From Microcaldota archaeon (GTDB lineage: Archaea > Micrarchaeota > Micrarchaeia > Micrarchaeales > Micrarchaeaceae), in assembly GCA_021789815.1 (NCBI GenBank), contig JAJYIZ010000001.1, forward strand, positions 24,001-88,000: a DNA stretch of 64,000 nt. The letters are read 5' to 3'. The notes beneath the pieces were generated by a model, which was not told the DNA's origin, ran no database searches, and saw only the letters and a list, made by a program, of their open reading frames with translations. A program made the position numbers and the translations under genes. The stretch's first letter is position 1. Every line of letters starts with the position of its first letter. Positions 44,069 to 52,613 of the stretch are shown here, one piece after another.

Positions 44069-44119
44069 AAAGCTAGATTGCAGTATAAGTATTTATGGCT
44101 AACCTGACAAATCGATAAG

Positions 44120-44692
44120 ATGCAACAGCTTATTCTTGTCACGCACAATAGGGGCAAGCTACGCGAGGCAAACCGAGTCGCAAGAAGGTACGGAATAAGC
44201 TTGAGCACCCCTAAATACATAGGAAAATTCGAGATACAATCCGATTCCCTTGCAGAGATATCTGGGTATGCAGCGAAAGAGGCATACAAACACATCAAGA
44301 AGCCGCTTCTAGTTGATGATACGGGAATGTTCATACACGCTCTCAATGACTTTCCAGGAGTATATACATCACACGCGCTCGAGCGCATAGGAAATGGCGG
44401 CCTCCTGAAACTAATGGATGGAATAAAGAACAGATCTGCAGATTCAAAATGTGCGCTCAGCTTCTATGATGGAAAGACATTCAGGTGTTTTGTAGGCAGG
44501 ATGGACGGCAGCATATTAAGAAACCAGAAAGGAAACGGTGGTTTTGGGTTTGATTCGATATTCTCTCCAAAAGGTTACAAAGGAAAGAGCCTTGCAGAGT
44601 TGGGCATGGATGACAAGAACAGGGTATCACACAGGGGCAAGGCCTTTGAAGCGTTCTTTAGATGGTATTCCAATGAGAAGAAAAAGTGCTGA
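44120..44692 (+). CDS. rdgB: XTP/dITP diphosphatase (RdgB/HAM1)
   Basis: A 190-residue HAM1 protein: LILVTHNRGKLREANRVA, LLVDDTGMFIHALNDFPGVYTS (E/D metal region, here DDTG), KGNGGFGFDSIFSPKGYKGKSLAEL and VSHRGKAFEAF. It cleans dITP/XTP from the nucleotide pool. It overlaps the second EndoIII gene by 20 bp. Together with EndoQ, which cuts at deoxyinosine, it covers purine deamination both before and after incorporation. Confidence 0.93.
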   Translation: MQQLILVTHNRGKLREANRVARRYGISLSTPKYIGKFEIQSDSLAEISGYAAKEAYKHIKKPLLVDDTGMFIHALNDFPGVYTSHALERIGNGGLLKLMDGIKNRSADSKCALSFYDGKTFRCFVGRMDGSILRNQKGNGGFGFDSIFSPKGYKGKSLAELGMDDKNRVSHRGKAFEAFFRWYSNEKKKC

Positions 44693-45320
44693 ACCTAAGA
44701 TCAAGCTGATTATCTCAAGGCTCAAGAAGAGATATCAAAAAGAGATGCAGACGTTGCTAGATCACACCAATGCTTGGGAACTGCTTGTAGCTACTATGCT
44801 TTCTGCACAAACACCAGATGCACAGGTAAACAAGGTAACGCCTGCTCTCTTCAAAAGTTACCCAAACGTAAAGAGTTTTGTTGGACTAAAGCCAAAGCAG
44901 CTCTATCCTTATCTGAAGAGCCTGAATTTTTACAAAACAAAGTCAAGAAATGTGATAAAGACTGCAGAGTACATACACGAAAACTTCAATAACAAGGTAC
45001 CAAGCACTTTGGAGGAACTGGTGCAGCTATCTGGAGTTGGAAGAAAGACAGCGAACGTGGTATTGGCCAACGCTTTTGACAGGCATGAGGGCATCGCGAT
45101 AGATACACATTGCATAACAGTTGCAAGAAGACTCTTTCTTTACAAGACAGATGATGCTGCAAAGATAGAGCAGAAAGTTATGGAGATAACACCTAAGAGC
45201 GAGTGGGGCAACATCAACCATCTCTTCATAGCGCTCGGAAGAGATGCATGCACAGCAAGGGCAAAGCATTGCGAAGGATGTGTGCTGAGCGACATATGTC
45301 CTTCAAGTACAGTTAAATAG
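44673..45320 (+). CDS. nth: endonuclease III-type DNA glycosylase (copy 2)
   Basis: A 215-residue enzyme: ELLVATMLSAQTPDAQVNKVTPALF, LSGVGRKTANVVLANAF (HhH, catalytic Lys), GIAIDTHCITVARRL (Asp, VDTH-type) and a standard Fe-S motif C-x6-C-x2-C-x5-C (CTARAKHCEGCVLSDIC). This copy matches classical Nth better than the 43412 copy. The frame is open back to 44538, but that part is the rdgB shadow; ATG 44673 gives a normal N-terminus. Confidence 0.92.
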   Translation: MRRKSAEPKIKLIISRLKKRYQKEMQTLLDHTNAWELLVATMLSAQTPDAQVNKVTPALFKSYPNVKSFVGLKPKQLYPYLKSLNFYKTKSRNVIKTAEYIHENFNNKVPSTLEELVQLSGVGRKTANVVLANAFDRHEGIAIDTHCITVARRLFLYKTDDAAKIEQKVMEITPKSEWGNINHLFIALGRDACTARAKHCEGCVLSDICPSSTVK

Positions 45321-45347
45321 TTTTAGAGAGCATTTTGTAGGGGTTAA

Positions 45348-45998
45348 ATGAAGATAATGAAGTTTCTGCATTCCTGTATATTGATTGAGGAAAATGGTAA
45401 ACGGTTGCTTATAGATCCTGGAAACCTCTGCTTTGTTGAGAAACGCTTAAAACCAGAGGACATAGGGGGCGTGGATGCGATACTTATTACGCACAAGCAT
45501 GCTGACCATTATTTCCCTGAAGCGCTGAAGAAGCTTAATTCCATAAAACCCATAAAGGTATACACGAACAGCGAAATCGGAGAGCTGCTGAAAAAGGAAG
45601 ATCTGCAATACGAAGCGCTGAAAGGTGGTGATAAGAAGGATATTGCGGGGTTTGACGTAGAGGTATTCGATCCGAAGCACGGCCAGATACCTTATCCACC
45701 TCCTATGAATCTTGCTTTCTTGATAAACAAGAGATTCCTGCATGCTGGCGACTCGTTTGAAGAGAAACCGTTCGGTAATGTTGATATCTTATGCTTGCCT
45801 GTCTTTGTCCCGTGGGCTAGATTGGTTGATATGCTGGAGTTCGCCAAGAAGGTCAAGCCAAAGAAAGTGATACCTACGCATGACGCACCTCTAAAAGATT
45901 TCCAACTCGAGGCAACCTATAGGATATTCAAGGAGAAGCTTGCCGAGCTAGGTATTGAATTTGTACCGATTGGGCTAAACCAGAAGGTTGATCTCTGA
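45348..45998 (+). CDS. MBL-fold hydrolase (UlaG-like/UPF0173 type)
   Basis: A 216-residue metallo-hydrolase: MKFLHSCILIEENGKRLLIDPGN, AILITHKHADHYFPEAL (HxHxDH), KHGQIPYPP, FLHAGDSF (motif 4) and VIPTHDAPLKDF. This is the small single-domain type without beta-CASP or rhodanese parts. Substrate unknown. Starts 27 bp after the nth gene, same strand. Confidence 0.85.
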   Translation: MKIMKFLHSCILIEENGKRLLIDPGNLCFVEKRLKPEDIGGVDAILITHKHADHYFPEALKKLNSIKPIKVYTNSEIGELLKKEDLQYEALKGGDKKDIAGFDVEVFDPKHGQIPYPPPMNLAFLINKRFLHAGDSFEEKPFGNVDILCLPVFVPWARLVDMLEFAKKVKPKKVIPTHDAPLKDFQLEATYRIFKEKLAELGIEFVPIGLNQKVDL

Positions 45999-46010
45999 TT
46001 TTGTGAATGC

Positions 46011-46676
46011 ATGATAGCTGCACTTTACAGCGGTGGGAAGGATTCGACACTTGCAGTACAGAAGATGCGCGACCAGGGCAAGGACGTTGAACTGCTCATA
46101 TCGATGATATCAGAGAATGAATTTAGCTATATGTTCCACAGGCCGAACATAAAGTGGACAGACCTTCAGGCGGAAGCGATGGGAATAGAGCACGTCTTCG
46201 CCAAGACGAAGGGCGTAAAGGAGAAAGAACTTGCCGATTTGGAGCAGGCGTTGAAGGACAACGAGGTCACAGAACTCATCACAGGCGCAGTTGCAAGCAG
46301 GTATCAAGCTGATCGGATAAATGACATATGCAAGAAGCTCAATATAGAGCATTATGCGCCCCTTTGGGGCATGGATCCTCTAACTGAGCTTAACGAAGTA
46401 TCAAAGGAATTCAACGCGATAATAACTAGCGTCTCTGCCGCTGGTCTTGATGAAAGCTTTTTGGGACGGAGAATCGATTCTGGAACTGTAGATGACCTTG
46501 TTGAGGCCAACAAGAAATACAAGATTAACCTGTCGTTCGAAGGTGGTGAGGCCGAATCGTTTGTGCTTGACGCCCCGCTCTTCAACAAGACAATCGCAAT
46601 AGTAAAGGCACATAAGACATGGTCGGGCACTTCTGGAACTTATATAATTGATGACGCAGATCTAGTAAGTAAGTGA
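46011..46676 (+). CDS. dph6: diphthine-ammonia ligase (Dph6, PP-loop)
   Basis: A 221-residue DUF71 protein. AALYSGGKDSTLAV is the PP-loop; MFHRPNIKWTDLQAEAMGIEH, ITGAVASRYQADRINDICKKLNIEHYAPLWGMDP and FEGGEAESFVLDAPLFNK are family signatures. It amidates diphthine on EF2, the last diphthamide step. Short gaps on both sides (12 and 4 bp) suggest an operon from rdgB or the MBL gene through the aminotransferase. Confidence 0.93.
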   Translation: MIAALYSGGKDSTLAVQKMRDQGKDVELLISMISENEFSYMFHRPNIKWTDLQAEAMGIEHVFAKTKGVKEKELADLEQALKDNEVTELITGAVASRYQADRINDICKKLNIEHYAPLWGMDPLTELNEVSKEFNAIITSVSAAGLDESFLGRRIDSGTVDDLVEANKKYKINLSFEGGEAESFVLDAPLFNKTIAIVKAHKTWSGTSGTYIIDDADLVSK

Positions 46677-46680
46677 AACT

Positions 46681-47910
46681 ATGGGAATTCTCTCTAAGAG
46701 AAGCAAGTTCGCACAGAATCCTATAAGGGAGGATGACAACACTGCAGACAAGCTTGCAAGAAAAGGCAGGAAGATAATAAAACTAAGCACCGGAGACCCT
46801 CCGGCGTACATCCCAACTCCAAAATACATCGTTGATGCATACATTGATGCGCTCAAGAATGGAAAGACCGGCTATTCGAGGTCTGAAGGAATATACGAGA
46901 TGATAAATGCAGTCATTGGCAGATACAAGCGCATGTATGGAGTTAACCTCAATGAAAATGATGTTGTATCTACGCAGGGCATCTCCGAAGGGCTACACAT
47001 AATGAATAGCGCCCTTGTAAACGATGGAGATTACGCAATAACGTTCAAACCATACTTCCCAGCATACGCATCAAATCTCTACCTTTCTGGTGGAAGGTTC
47101 ATCTTCCAGCAATATAACGAGAGCGACAGGTGGAACATAGACGCTGACGCCGCATCAAGGTCTATAGCAAAAATAAGGAAGACCAGCAGGGGAAAGCATC
47201 TGAAATATCTGCTCCTGGCCAATCCGAACAATCCTACCGGGACAGTGCTTCACAGACCTGCCCTTGAAGAGATTGTGGAAATCGCTAACAACAATGATCT
47301 TCTGCTCATAAGCGATGAAATCTATGATGAGATTGTCTACAATGGGGCAAAGTTCACAAGCATGTCAAAGCTCGCTAAAGGGATTCCGCATGTAATACTA
47401 TATGGTGCATCGAAGAATTATCAGGCAACTGGATTCAGAATCGGCTTTATGATAGTTCCAGAAAGCGACAGGGTCTCTGCAAAGGTAAAGGAGACGTTTG
47501 CGGATTATGCCCGGTCGCGTCTTTCCATAAATACACCTGCACAGTATGCTGTTGCAGAAGCAATGAACAACGTAAAGGAGCACAGGAGAGCGATAAAGAA
47601 TCTGGTAAAGATCGTATCCCAAAGGACAAACTACGCTGTTGACAAGCTTGAAAGGAATACTTACATGAGTACAGTAAGACCGAACGGCGCTTTCTACATT
47701 CTTCCAAAAGTCGACATGAAGGAGCTTAAGCTTAAGAACGATGCAGAGTTCGTTTCAAAACTTCTTATGGAAGAGAACATCCAGATAATAAGGGGCTCTG
47801 GCTTTGGTGCGCCAGGCCATATACGCATCGTGAGCCTGGCTCCAAAAGAGATATTAGGCTATGCAATAGATAGGATAAATGCTTTCTGCGAACGGCACGC
47901 AAAGCGCTGA
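46681..47910 (+). CDS. class I/II aminotransferase (Asp/Ala type)
   Basis: A 409-residue fold-type I PLP enzyme: KIIKLSTGDPPAYIPTPKYI, TGYSRSEGIYEMINAV, LLANPNNPTGTVL, LISDEIYDEIVYNG and YGASKNYQATGFRIGFMIV, with the Schiff-base Lys in SKN and Arg in the GFRIGF region, then PNGAFYILPK and GSGFGAPGHIRI. Substrate is probably Asp, Ala or aromatic amino acids. The tRNA-Val starts 4 bp past its stop. Confidence 0.9.
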   Translation: MGILSKRSKFAQNPIREDDNTADKLARKGRKIIKLSTGDPPAYIPTPKYIVDAYIDALKNGKTGYSRSEGIYEMINAVIGRYKRMYGVNLNENDVVSTQGISEGLHIMNSALVNDGDYAITFKPYFPAYASNLYLSGGRFIFQQYNESDRWNIDADAASRSIAKIRKTSRGKHLKYLLLANPNNPTGTVLHRPALEEIVEIANNNDLLLISDEIYDEIVYNGAKFTSMSKLAKGIPHVILYGASKNYQATGFRIGFMIVPESDRVSAKVKETFADYARSRLSINTPAQYAVAEAMNNVKEHRRAIKNLVKIVSQRTNYAVDKLERNTYMSTVRPNGAFYILPKVDMKELKLKNDAEFVSKLLMEENIQIIRGSGFGAPGHIRIVSLAPKEILGYAIDRINAFCERHAKR

Positions 47911-47914
47911 ACGC

Positions 47915-47986
47915 GGGCCTGTCGTCCAACGGTCAAGACGCTAGCCTTACACGCTTGAGACTGGAGTTCGACTCTCCACAGGCCCA
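47915..47986 (+). tRNA. tRNA-Val (TAC)
   Basis: 72 nt. Acceptor GGGCCTG/CAGGCCC, discriminator A, anticodon loop CTTACAC with TAC, T arm TGGAG-TTCGACT-CTCCA. The anticodon stem CTAGC/GCTTG has one T-T mismatch at 28-42. No intron. Transcription probably reads through from the aminotransferase. Confidence 0.93.
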
Positions 47987-48035
47987 TTTTAAGAAAAGCT
48001 TATAAAGAATCTTTGAGCAACAGTAGTGTGGTGGG

Positions 48036-48530
48036 ATGTACAAGGTAATAAAATCACTAGACAGGGTACTGAAATTTGATACGGTGCATGCGCACTGCGA
48101 CATTCCTTGCGGAATATATGATCCATACACGGCGCAGGTAGCAGCCCATACTGTCATAAGGATGGACATGCTCATCGATGAGCTTACAAAGAGCAACGAC
48201 ATGAGCCCCGAAGGCAGGAACAAGATGATCAGATACACTGCAATAAAGGAGCAGCATGCCGAGATATGCAAGCATGAGATTCGTGTCCTCTGGGGCGACT
48301 ACTTCAAACCAGACCACGCCAAGACAAGTCCAGAACTCCATGAACTTGTTTGGAACACTCTGAAATCTGCGTCAAAGGCAAAGCAGAGTACCAACCTTGC
48401 TGACGCCCAGGTTCTACTTGACAACGTACAGAAGATAGCTGAGATCTTCTGGAAGACAAAGAACATAGAAACGCATAGGGTCAAGTCCCCTTATCCTACG
48501 GAGCGGACGGTAGTACTGCCAAAGCTTTAA
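48036..48530 (+). CDS. sodN: nickel superoxide dismutase (NiSOD)
   Basis: A 164-residue protein. HCDIPCGIYDP at residues 20-30 is the nickel hook: after removal of a 19-residue leader (ending VHA) His20 becomes the N-terminus and Cys21/Cys25 bind Ni; Tyr28 lines the site. AQVAAHTVIRMDMLIDEL and HKHEIRVLWGDYF-type helices form the four-helix bundle. It dismutates superoxide. A TATA box (CTTATAAAGAATC) and GTGGG precede ATG 48036. The maturation peptidase follows 7 bp later. Confidence 0.95.
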   Translation: MYKVIKSLDRVLKFDTVHAHCDIPCGIYDPYTAQVAAHTVIRMDMLIDELTKSNDMSPEGRNKMIRYTAIKEQHAEICKHEIRVLWGDYFKPDHAKTSPELHELVWNTLKSASKAKQSTNLADAQVLLDNVQKIAEIFWKTKNIETHRVKSPYPTERTVVLPKL

Positions 48531-48537
48531 GCCTTGA

Positions 48538-48849
48538 ATGGTAACGTTTACTATGCCATTCGCAGTCTTCAAGGTTAAAGACAGGAGCATGGAACCCACA
48601 ATAAAGGATGGTAGCTATGTGCTCGTGAGCTGGCTAGGCTACTACATCTGGAACCCGAAGGTTGGCGACATTGTCGTGCTGCGGCACCCATACAGAAAAA
48701 TCCTGCTCCTAAAGAGAGTAACAAAAGTGACAAGTAAGGGCTATTTTGTAACCGGTGACAACAAAAAAAACAGCGAAGACAGCAGGAGGTTTGGACCTGT
48801 TGGGAAGGACAGGATAATCGGCAAGGTTATCTCCGTTTTTAGCAAGTGA
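48538..48849 (+). CDS. sodX: NiSOD maturation peptidase SodX (S26 family)
   Basis: A 103-residue S24/S26-type peptidase. FKVKDRSMEPTIKDGSYVLVS has the catalytic Ser in SMEP, and KILLLKRVTKV the catalytic Lys; GDNKKNSEDSRRFGPV is box E. Next to sodN this is the classical SodX arrangement and would cut the 19-residue leader. There is no membrane anchor, as in other SodX. ATG 48553 is an alternative start. Confidence 0.92.
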   Translation: MVTFTMPFAVFKVKDRSMEPTIKDGSYVLVSWLGYYIWNPKVGDIVVLRHPYRKILLLKRVTKVTSKGYFVTGDNKKNSEDSRRFGPVGKDRIIGKVISVFSK

Positions 48850-48853
48850 GTCC

Positions 48854-49621
48854 TTGAAGAGTGTAGACGAAGTTATAGACAGTTTCTCAGGTATGATAAC
48901 AAGAGAGCAGGCTACGGCGATAGCGAATGGTGATGATCCTCAGGACCCGCCCGGCGAGACAGAAAGTGCCGCAGGTCTTTTGGAGTTTGTGAAGACAGTA
49001 AAGGGCAGCAAGAAAAGAGAGGATATCGTAAAGGTCTACATGGTGGACATCGAAGACGTCATCTACAGAGTATTCAACGAAGTAGTATACAAACAAGGCG
49101 CAAAGACTTCCAGAAGGCGTACAGTCACGCTCGGAAGAGATGGCAATACTATAAACATTGTGCTCTTCGACCGTCTTTCTGAACAGATAGACGATGAAGG
49201 TTTCGAGAGGGGATGCCGCATGGTGGCGAGGAACGCTTCTCTCGACGTTCTCAAAGAATCGCTTCTCGGAACAAAGAACACAGCGGTTAGTAGGCTTAGT
49301 CCCTCTGGTTCCGCGATAACAGATTTCTCGAAATTGCACGAAGGGGATAAGAATGTTGACATTCTGGGCAGAGTTATAGAGGTAAGCCCAGTAAGGTATG
49401 TCACCCAAATCGGAAGAAACGGTCAGACGCCCGTTTCGGATTGCAGACTAACGGACTCTAGGAACAGTATTGACGTGAATTTGTGGGGCTCTAGTGCGCT
49501 CATTGTAGAGCGTATGCATGTAAACGATACTGTGAAGATAGAGTTCTGCAGCGTAAGGAACCTTGGAGCAAAGCTGCAGATATCCGCCAACGACCTATCT
49601 AGAGTCTTAATCATGAGATGA
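48854..49621 (+). CDS. RPA-like OB-fold single-strand DNA-binding protein
   Basis: A 255-residue protein with a helical N-terminal region (MITREQATAIANGDD) and one clear RPA-type OB domain near 165-250: LHEGDKNVDILGRVIEVSPVRYVTQIGRNGQTPVSDCRLTDSRNSIDVNLWGSSA, like euryarchaeal RPA/ssDNA-binding proteins. The central part (80-150) may be another degenerate domain. No zinc finger. TTG 48854 start, preceded by GTGAG. It is convergent with the Cdc48-like gene with no gap. Confidence 0.85.
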   Translation: MKSVDEVIDSFSGMITREQATAIANGDDPQDPPGETESAAGLLEFVKTVKGSKKREDIVKVYMVDIEDVIYRVFNEVVYKQGAKTSRRRTVTLGRDGNTINIVLFDRLSEQIDDEGFERGCRMVARNASLDVLKESLLGTKNTAVSRLSPSGSAITDFSKLHEGDKNVDILGRVIEVSPVRYVTQIGRNGQTPVSDCRLTDSRNSIDVNLWGSSALIVERMHVNDTVKIEFCSVRNLGAKLQISANDLSRVLIMR

Positions 49622-52393
49622 TTATCTCTCGCCGTACTTTGAGTAGAAAGATAGGTACTGGGCCACAACGGATTCCGGCGCAGACGGTTTTGTCTTCTGC
49701 AATGCATTCTCTATATCATCCATCATGACCTTTGACTCCTCTCCGCTCTTGACCGTCTTGTCTAGCGCAGCGGTCTTTGCTTCCCTGCATACATGATAGA
49801 TGTCTGCGCCAGTATAGCCGGATGATTTTTCTGCGAGTTCATTGAAGTCAACGTCATCCCCCAGAGGGACGCCCTTTAGGTTGTCCTTGAATAGGGTTGA
49901 CCGCTCTGCCTTGCTCGGCGGCCTTACAAAGACCAGCTTGTCGAACCTGCCAGGCCTGAGCGCAGCAGAGTCTATAGCGTCGGGCCTGTTTGTCGTGCCT
50001 ATGACTATAACATTTGTAATCTTGCTAGCAGAATCCATCTCTCTGAGCATTGTGCTCGTTACCTGGGCTGAGAACTCGCTCGCGGATCCTCTCTTAAGAA
50101 TGAGTTCTTCCACTTCATCAAGGAGTATAACGGCAGGGGTGTTGCTCTTCGCCCTGTCGAAAGTTTCGTTTATCGTTGCTGTAGCGCGCTCTATGCCCTG
50201 GTCTACCAGCTCAGCTCCGTTGAGCTCGAGCATCGTTATTCCCTTCATCTCGCTCTTTATCGCGTTGACGAGCATGGTCTTTCCTGTACCTGGAGGCCCG
50301 AATATGAGTATTCCGTTAACGGACTTTATGTTGTACTTCTTAATGAGATCAGGATGGGCGAGCGGGAGCTCTATCGCATCCGATATCGCCTTCTTCGCTT
50401 CTTCCAAACCCACAACGTCGCGCATGCTGGTCTCCTGGCCTTCTGCCTCTTCGCCTTTCTGTCCGTAGACGCTCCTCTCGAAGTCCAGCCTGAATTTCCT
50501 GTATTGCTCTATCTGCGACATGCTGACTGACGGCTTTGTGGCCTTGATCCTCTCCATTATGTCCTCTTCTGTTATTTCAAGCACGGTGTGCCTGGTTGAT
50601 GCTTCCTGGGCAACCTTCTGCGCCGTGGTCTCGCACAGCACCTTTATGTCAGCGCCGGTGTACCTTTCTGTCTCTTCTGACAGTTTGTCAAGATCTATGT
50701 CCTTTGACACAGGCAGTTTACCCAGATATAGTTGGAAGATTTGCTTCCTTGCGTTGTAGTCCGGTGGTGGTAGATATATGACTTTGTCGAATCTGCCGGG
50801 CCTCATCACAGCAGCATCAAGGAGGTTCGGAGCGTTCGTAGCCCCTACAAGTATTACATTGCTGGTCTTCTGGAACCCGTCCATCTCGACCAGAAGTTGT
50901 GAGAGCGCCTGCCTGTTCACGTCGCCCACGGCAGCCCTTGACCTTGATGGTGCTATCGAATCTATTTCGTCGAAAAAGAGCACGCACGGAGAATTCTTCT
51001 TTGCTATAGAGAAGATGTTCGAGAGCATCTTCTCGGTTTCTCCAGGGAAAGCAGATATGAGATTTGAGGCCTTCACGTAGAAGAATCCTGCATGTATCTC
51101 GTTTGCGAGCGCCCTCATCATGAGCGTCTTTCCTGTTCCCGGAGGTCCAAAGAATAGTATTCCCTTTGCTGGCCTGACGTTGTATGCCTTGGATATTGCG
51201 CGCTCCTCTATTGGCGCGAGCACGGCATCTATCAGCTCTCGTTTTGTTGCAGCATAGTTGGCTATGTCATCGAAGGTTTCGTTGACGTTGCCGGCCTCTA
51301 GGTCCTCGAATGCCTCTCCGAACTTCATTCTCAGGTCCTGCTTCCTTATGTCAAGTATGTTCACTATCTTTATGTTGTTGAATTCTAGAAGGTAAAGGAT
51401 TATTGGTGCTATAGCATAGCTGATGGCTGCGAAGTAGTATGGTATGCTCTGCTCAGTTGCAAGTGATAGGGCAACAGCAACGAGCGGGTACGCCGCGCCT
51501 ATTACGCTAGAGTGAGAGCCCCTGAACTTCGACCTGCTTGCGTACGCAAGGCTGTCTATCCCGAAGGCCATCACTATCAGGACTATCATTTCCGCAGCGT
51601 ATGGTGCGGGTGTGACCCCGAATGCGCCGACTATAGAGCCCGTAACCTCTGTCGTGCTAGATACAACAGGATTGCCAGTGAATGTGGAGTATGCCTGGCC
51701 AAAGCCGCTTGCGAAGTTGAATATGTTGAGGCCAGGTTTTGATGGGACTACAAACGGCTCTACAAACTGTGACACGACCTTTGAATGCGCATACGTAGCG
51801 TTGTATATAATGTATGAGGAGTTCTGCACTCCCGTTACTGCAGACAGGCTGACGATGGCTATGATGAGCAGAACGGACATTATCATGGCTCGCTTGTAGC
51901 CTATTACCAGTACGGCTATGATGAAGAGCGGCACAGTTGCTATGAGCCCTGCAGCAGAGAATGATAGAGCCACAAGGGCGTACATGAAGAATAATGTCCT
52001 GTAGTACCTGAAACCATAGATTAGAGAGCCTGCTATGATCAGGAAATATAGCCAGGCTAGCGCTGGCATCTGGTATATCAGCATGGGTGCTATCAATCCT
52101 ATTAGGATTATCAACCCCAGGAATGGCTTCTTCACTGTCGCTGCAAAGAGGCCTATTGCCAGTATTGCAATGAGTATCAATGGGTAGAAGCTCAGCGCGT
52201 CTGCGGCGGCGAGGAATGCTATTACGGCGAGTATTCCATCGGTAAAGCCTGGAGAGCTTACAAGCTGGGTGATCCGTGCAGTGAGTCCGTATACCGCTAT
52301 AGTGTGCTTTCGCTGCTTCTTCACGTGCGTTATTGCCTCCTGCACGTTTGTGCTTGTTTGTTTTTTTAGGTCGGACTGACTCTGCTGTGGCAT
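49622..52393 (-). CDS. membrane-anchored double AAA ATPase, Cdc48-like
   Basis: A 923-residue protein. In place of the Cdc48 N domain, residues ~50-340 contain about ten membrane helices with one ~70-residue outside loop (190-260). Then come two AAA modules: D1 with GPPGTGKTLMM (~416), LFFDEIDSIAPSR, ATNAPNLLDAAVMRPGRFD; D2 with GPPGTGKTMLV (~690), ILLDEVEELI, GTTNRPDAIDSAALRPGRFDK. D2 Walker B reads DEVEE rather than DEIDS but keeps the catalytic DE. Probably an ATP-driven unfoldase or extractor acting on membrane proteins; coupling to a protease is not evident. Confidence 0.88.
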   Translation of the reverse strand: MPQQSQSDLKKQTSTNVQEAITHVKKQRKHTIAVYGLTARITQLVSSPGFTDGILAVIAFLAAADALSFYPLILIAILAIGLFAATVKKPFLGLIILIGLIAPMLIYQMPALAWLYFLIIAGSLIYGFRYYRTLFFMYALVALSFSAAGLIATVPLFIIAVLVIGYKRAMIMSVLLIIAIVSLSAVTGVQNSSYIIYNATYAHSKVVSQFVEPFVVPSKPGLNIFNFASGFGQAYSTFTGNPVVSSTTEVTGSIVGAFGVTPAPYAAEMIVLIVMAFGIDSLAYASRSKFRGSHSSVIGAAYPLVAVALSLATEQSIPYYFAAISYAIAPIILYLLEFNNIKIVNILDIRKQDLRMKFGEAFEDLEAGNVNETFDDIANYAATKRELIDAVLAPIEERAISKAYNVRPAKGILFFGPPGTGKTLMMRALANEIHAGFFYVKASNLISAFPGETEKMLSNIFSIAKKNSPCVLFFDEIDSIAPSRSRAAVGDVNRQALSQLLVEMDGFQKTSNVILVGATNAPNLLDAAVMRPGRFDKVIYLPPPDYNARKQIFQLYLGKLPVSKDIDLDKLSEETERYTGADIKVLCETTAQKVAQEASTRHTVLEITEEDIMERIKATKPSVSMSQIEQYRKFRLDFERSVYGQKGEEAEGQETSMRDVVGLEEAKKAISDAIELPLAHPDLIKKYNIKSVNGILIFGPPGTGKTMLVNAIKSEMKGITMLELNGAELVDQGIERATATINETFDRAKSNTPAVILLDEVEELILKRGSASEFSAQVTSTMLREMDSASKITNVIVIGTTNRPDAIDSAALRPGRFDKLVFVRPPSKAERSTLFKDNLKGVPLGDDVDFNELAEKSSGYTGADIYHVCREAKTAALDKTVKSGEESKVMMDDIENALQKTKPSAPESVVAQYLSFYSKYGER

Positions 52394-52516
52394 TCCACCA
52401 ATCTACCCCACTCCCAAACTAATATTCTGTTTTTCTGATTTTTATACTTTCTTGGGAGCAGTTATCTCTATAAACACACGGAACTTATTAATATTGTGAG
52501 TGCTGTAAAAATAATA

Positions 52517-52603
52517 CCCGTTGTAGCTCAATGGCAGAGCGGCCGCCTGTAGTATGAATGTGTTGAAAGCGGCAGGTTGGGCGTTCGACTCGCTCCAACG
52601 GGA
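52517..52603 (+). tRNA. tRNA-Tyr (GTA), with 15-nt intron
   Basis: Acceptor CCCGTTG/CAACGGG has the C1-G72 pair typical of archaeal tRNA-Tyr, discriminator A. Anticodon stem GCCGC/GCGGC; loop CTGTAG then a 15-base insertion (TATGAATGTGTTGAA) then A38. D arm GCTCAATGGCAGAGC, T arm near TGGGCG-TTCGACT-CGCTCCA. The intron is at the canonical 37/38 site. The HIT gene starts 10 bp downstream. Confidence 0.92.
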
Positions 52604-52613
52604 TAGTGATGCT

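Noticed and set aside
44538-44672. Longer start for the second EndoIII gene
   Set aside because: This is the out-of-frame shadow of rdgB; ATG 44673 gives the normal Nth start.
52554-52613. HIT protein start inside tRNA-Tyr
   Set aside because: The ATG is in the tRNA intron; the family N-terminus begins at 52614.
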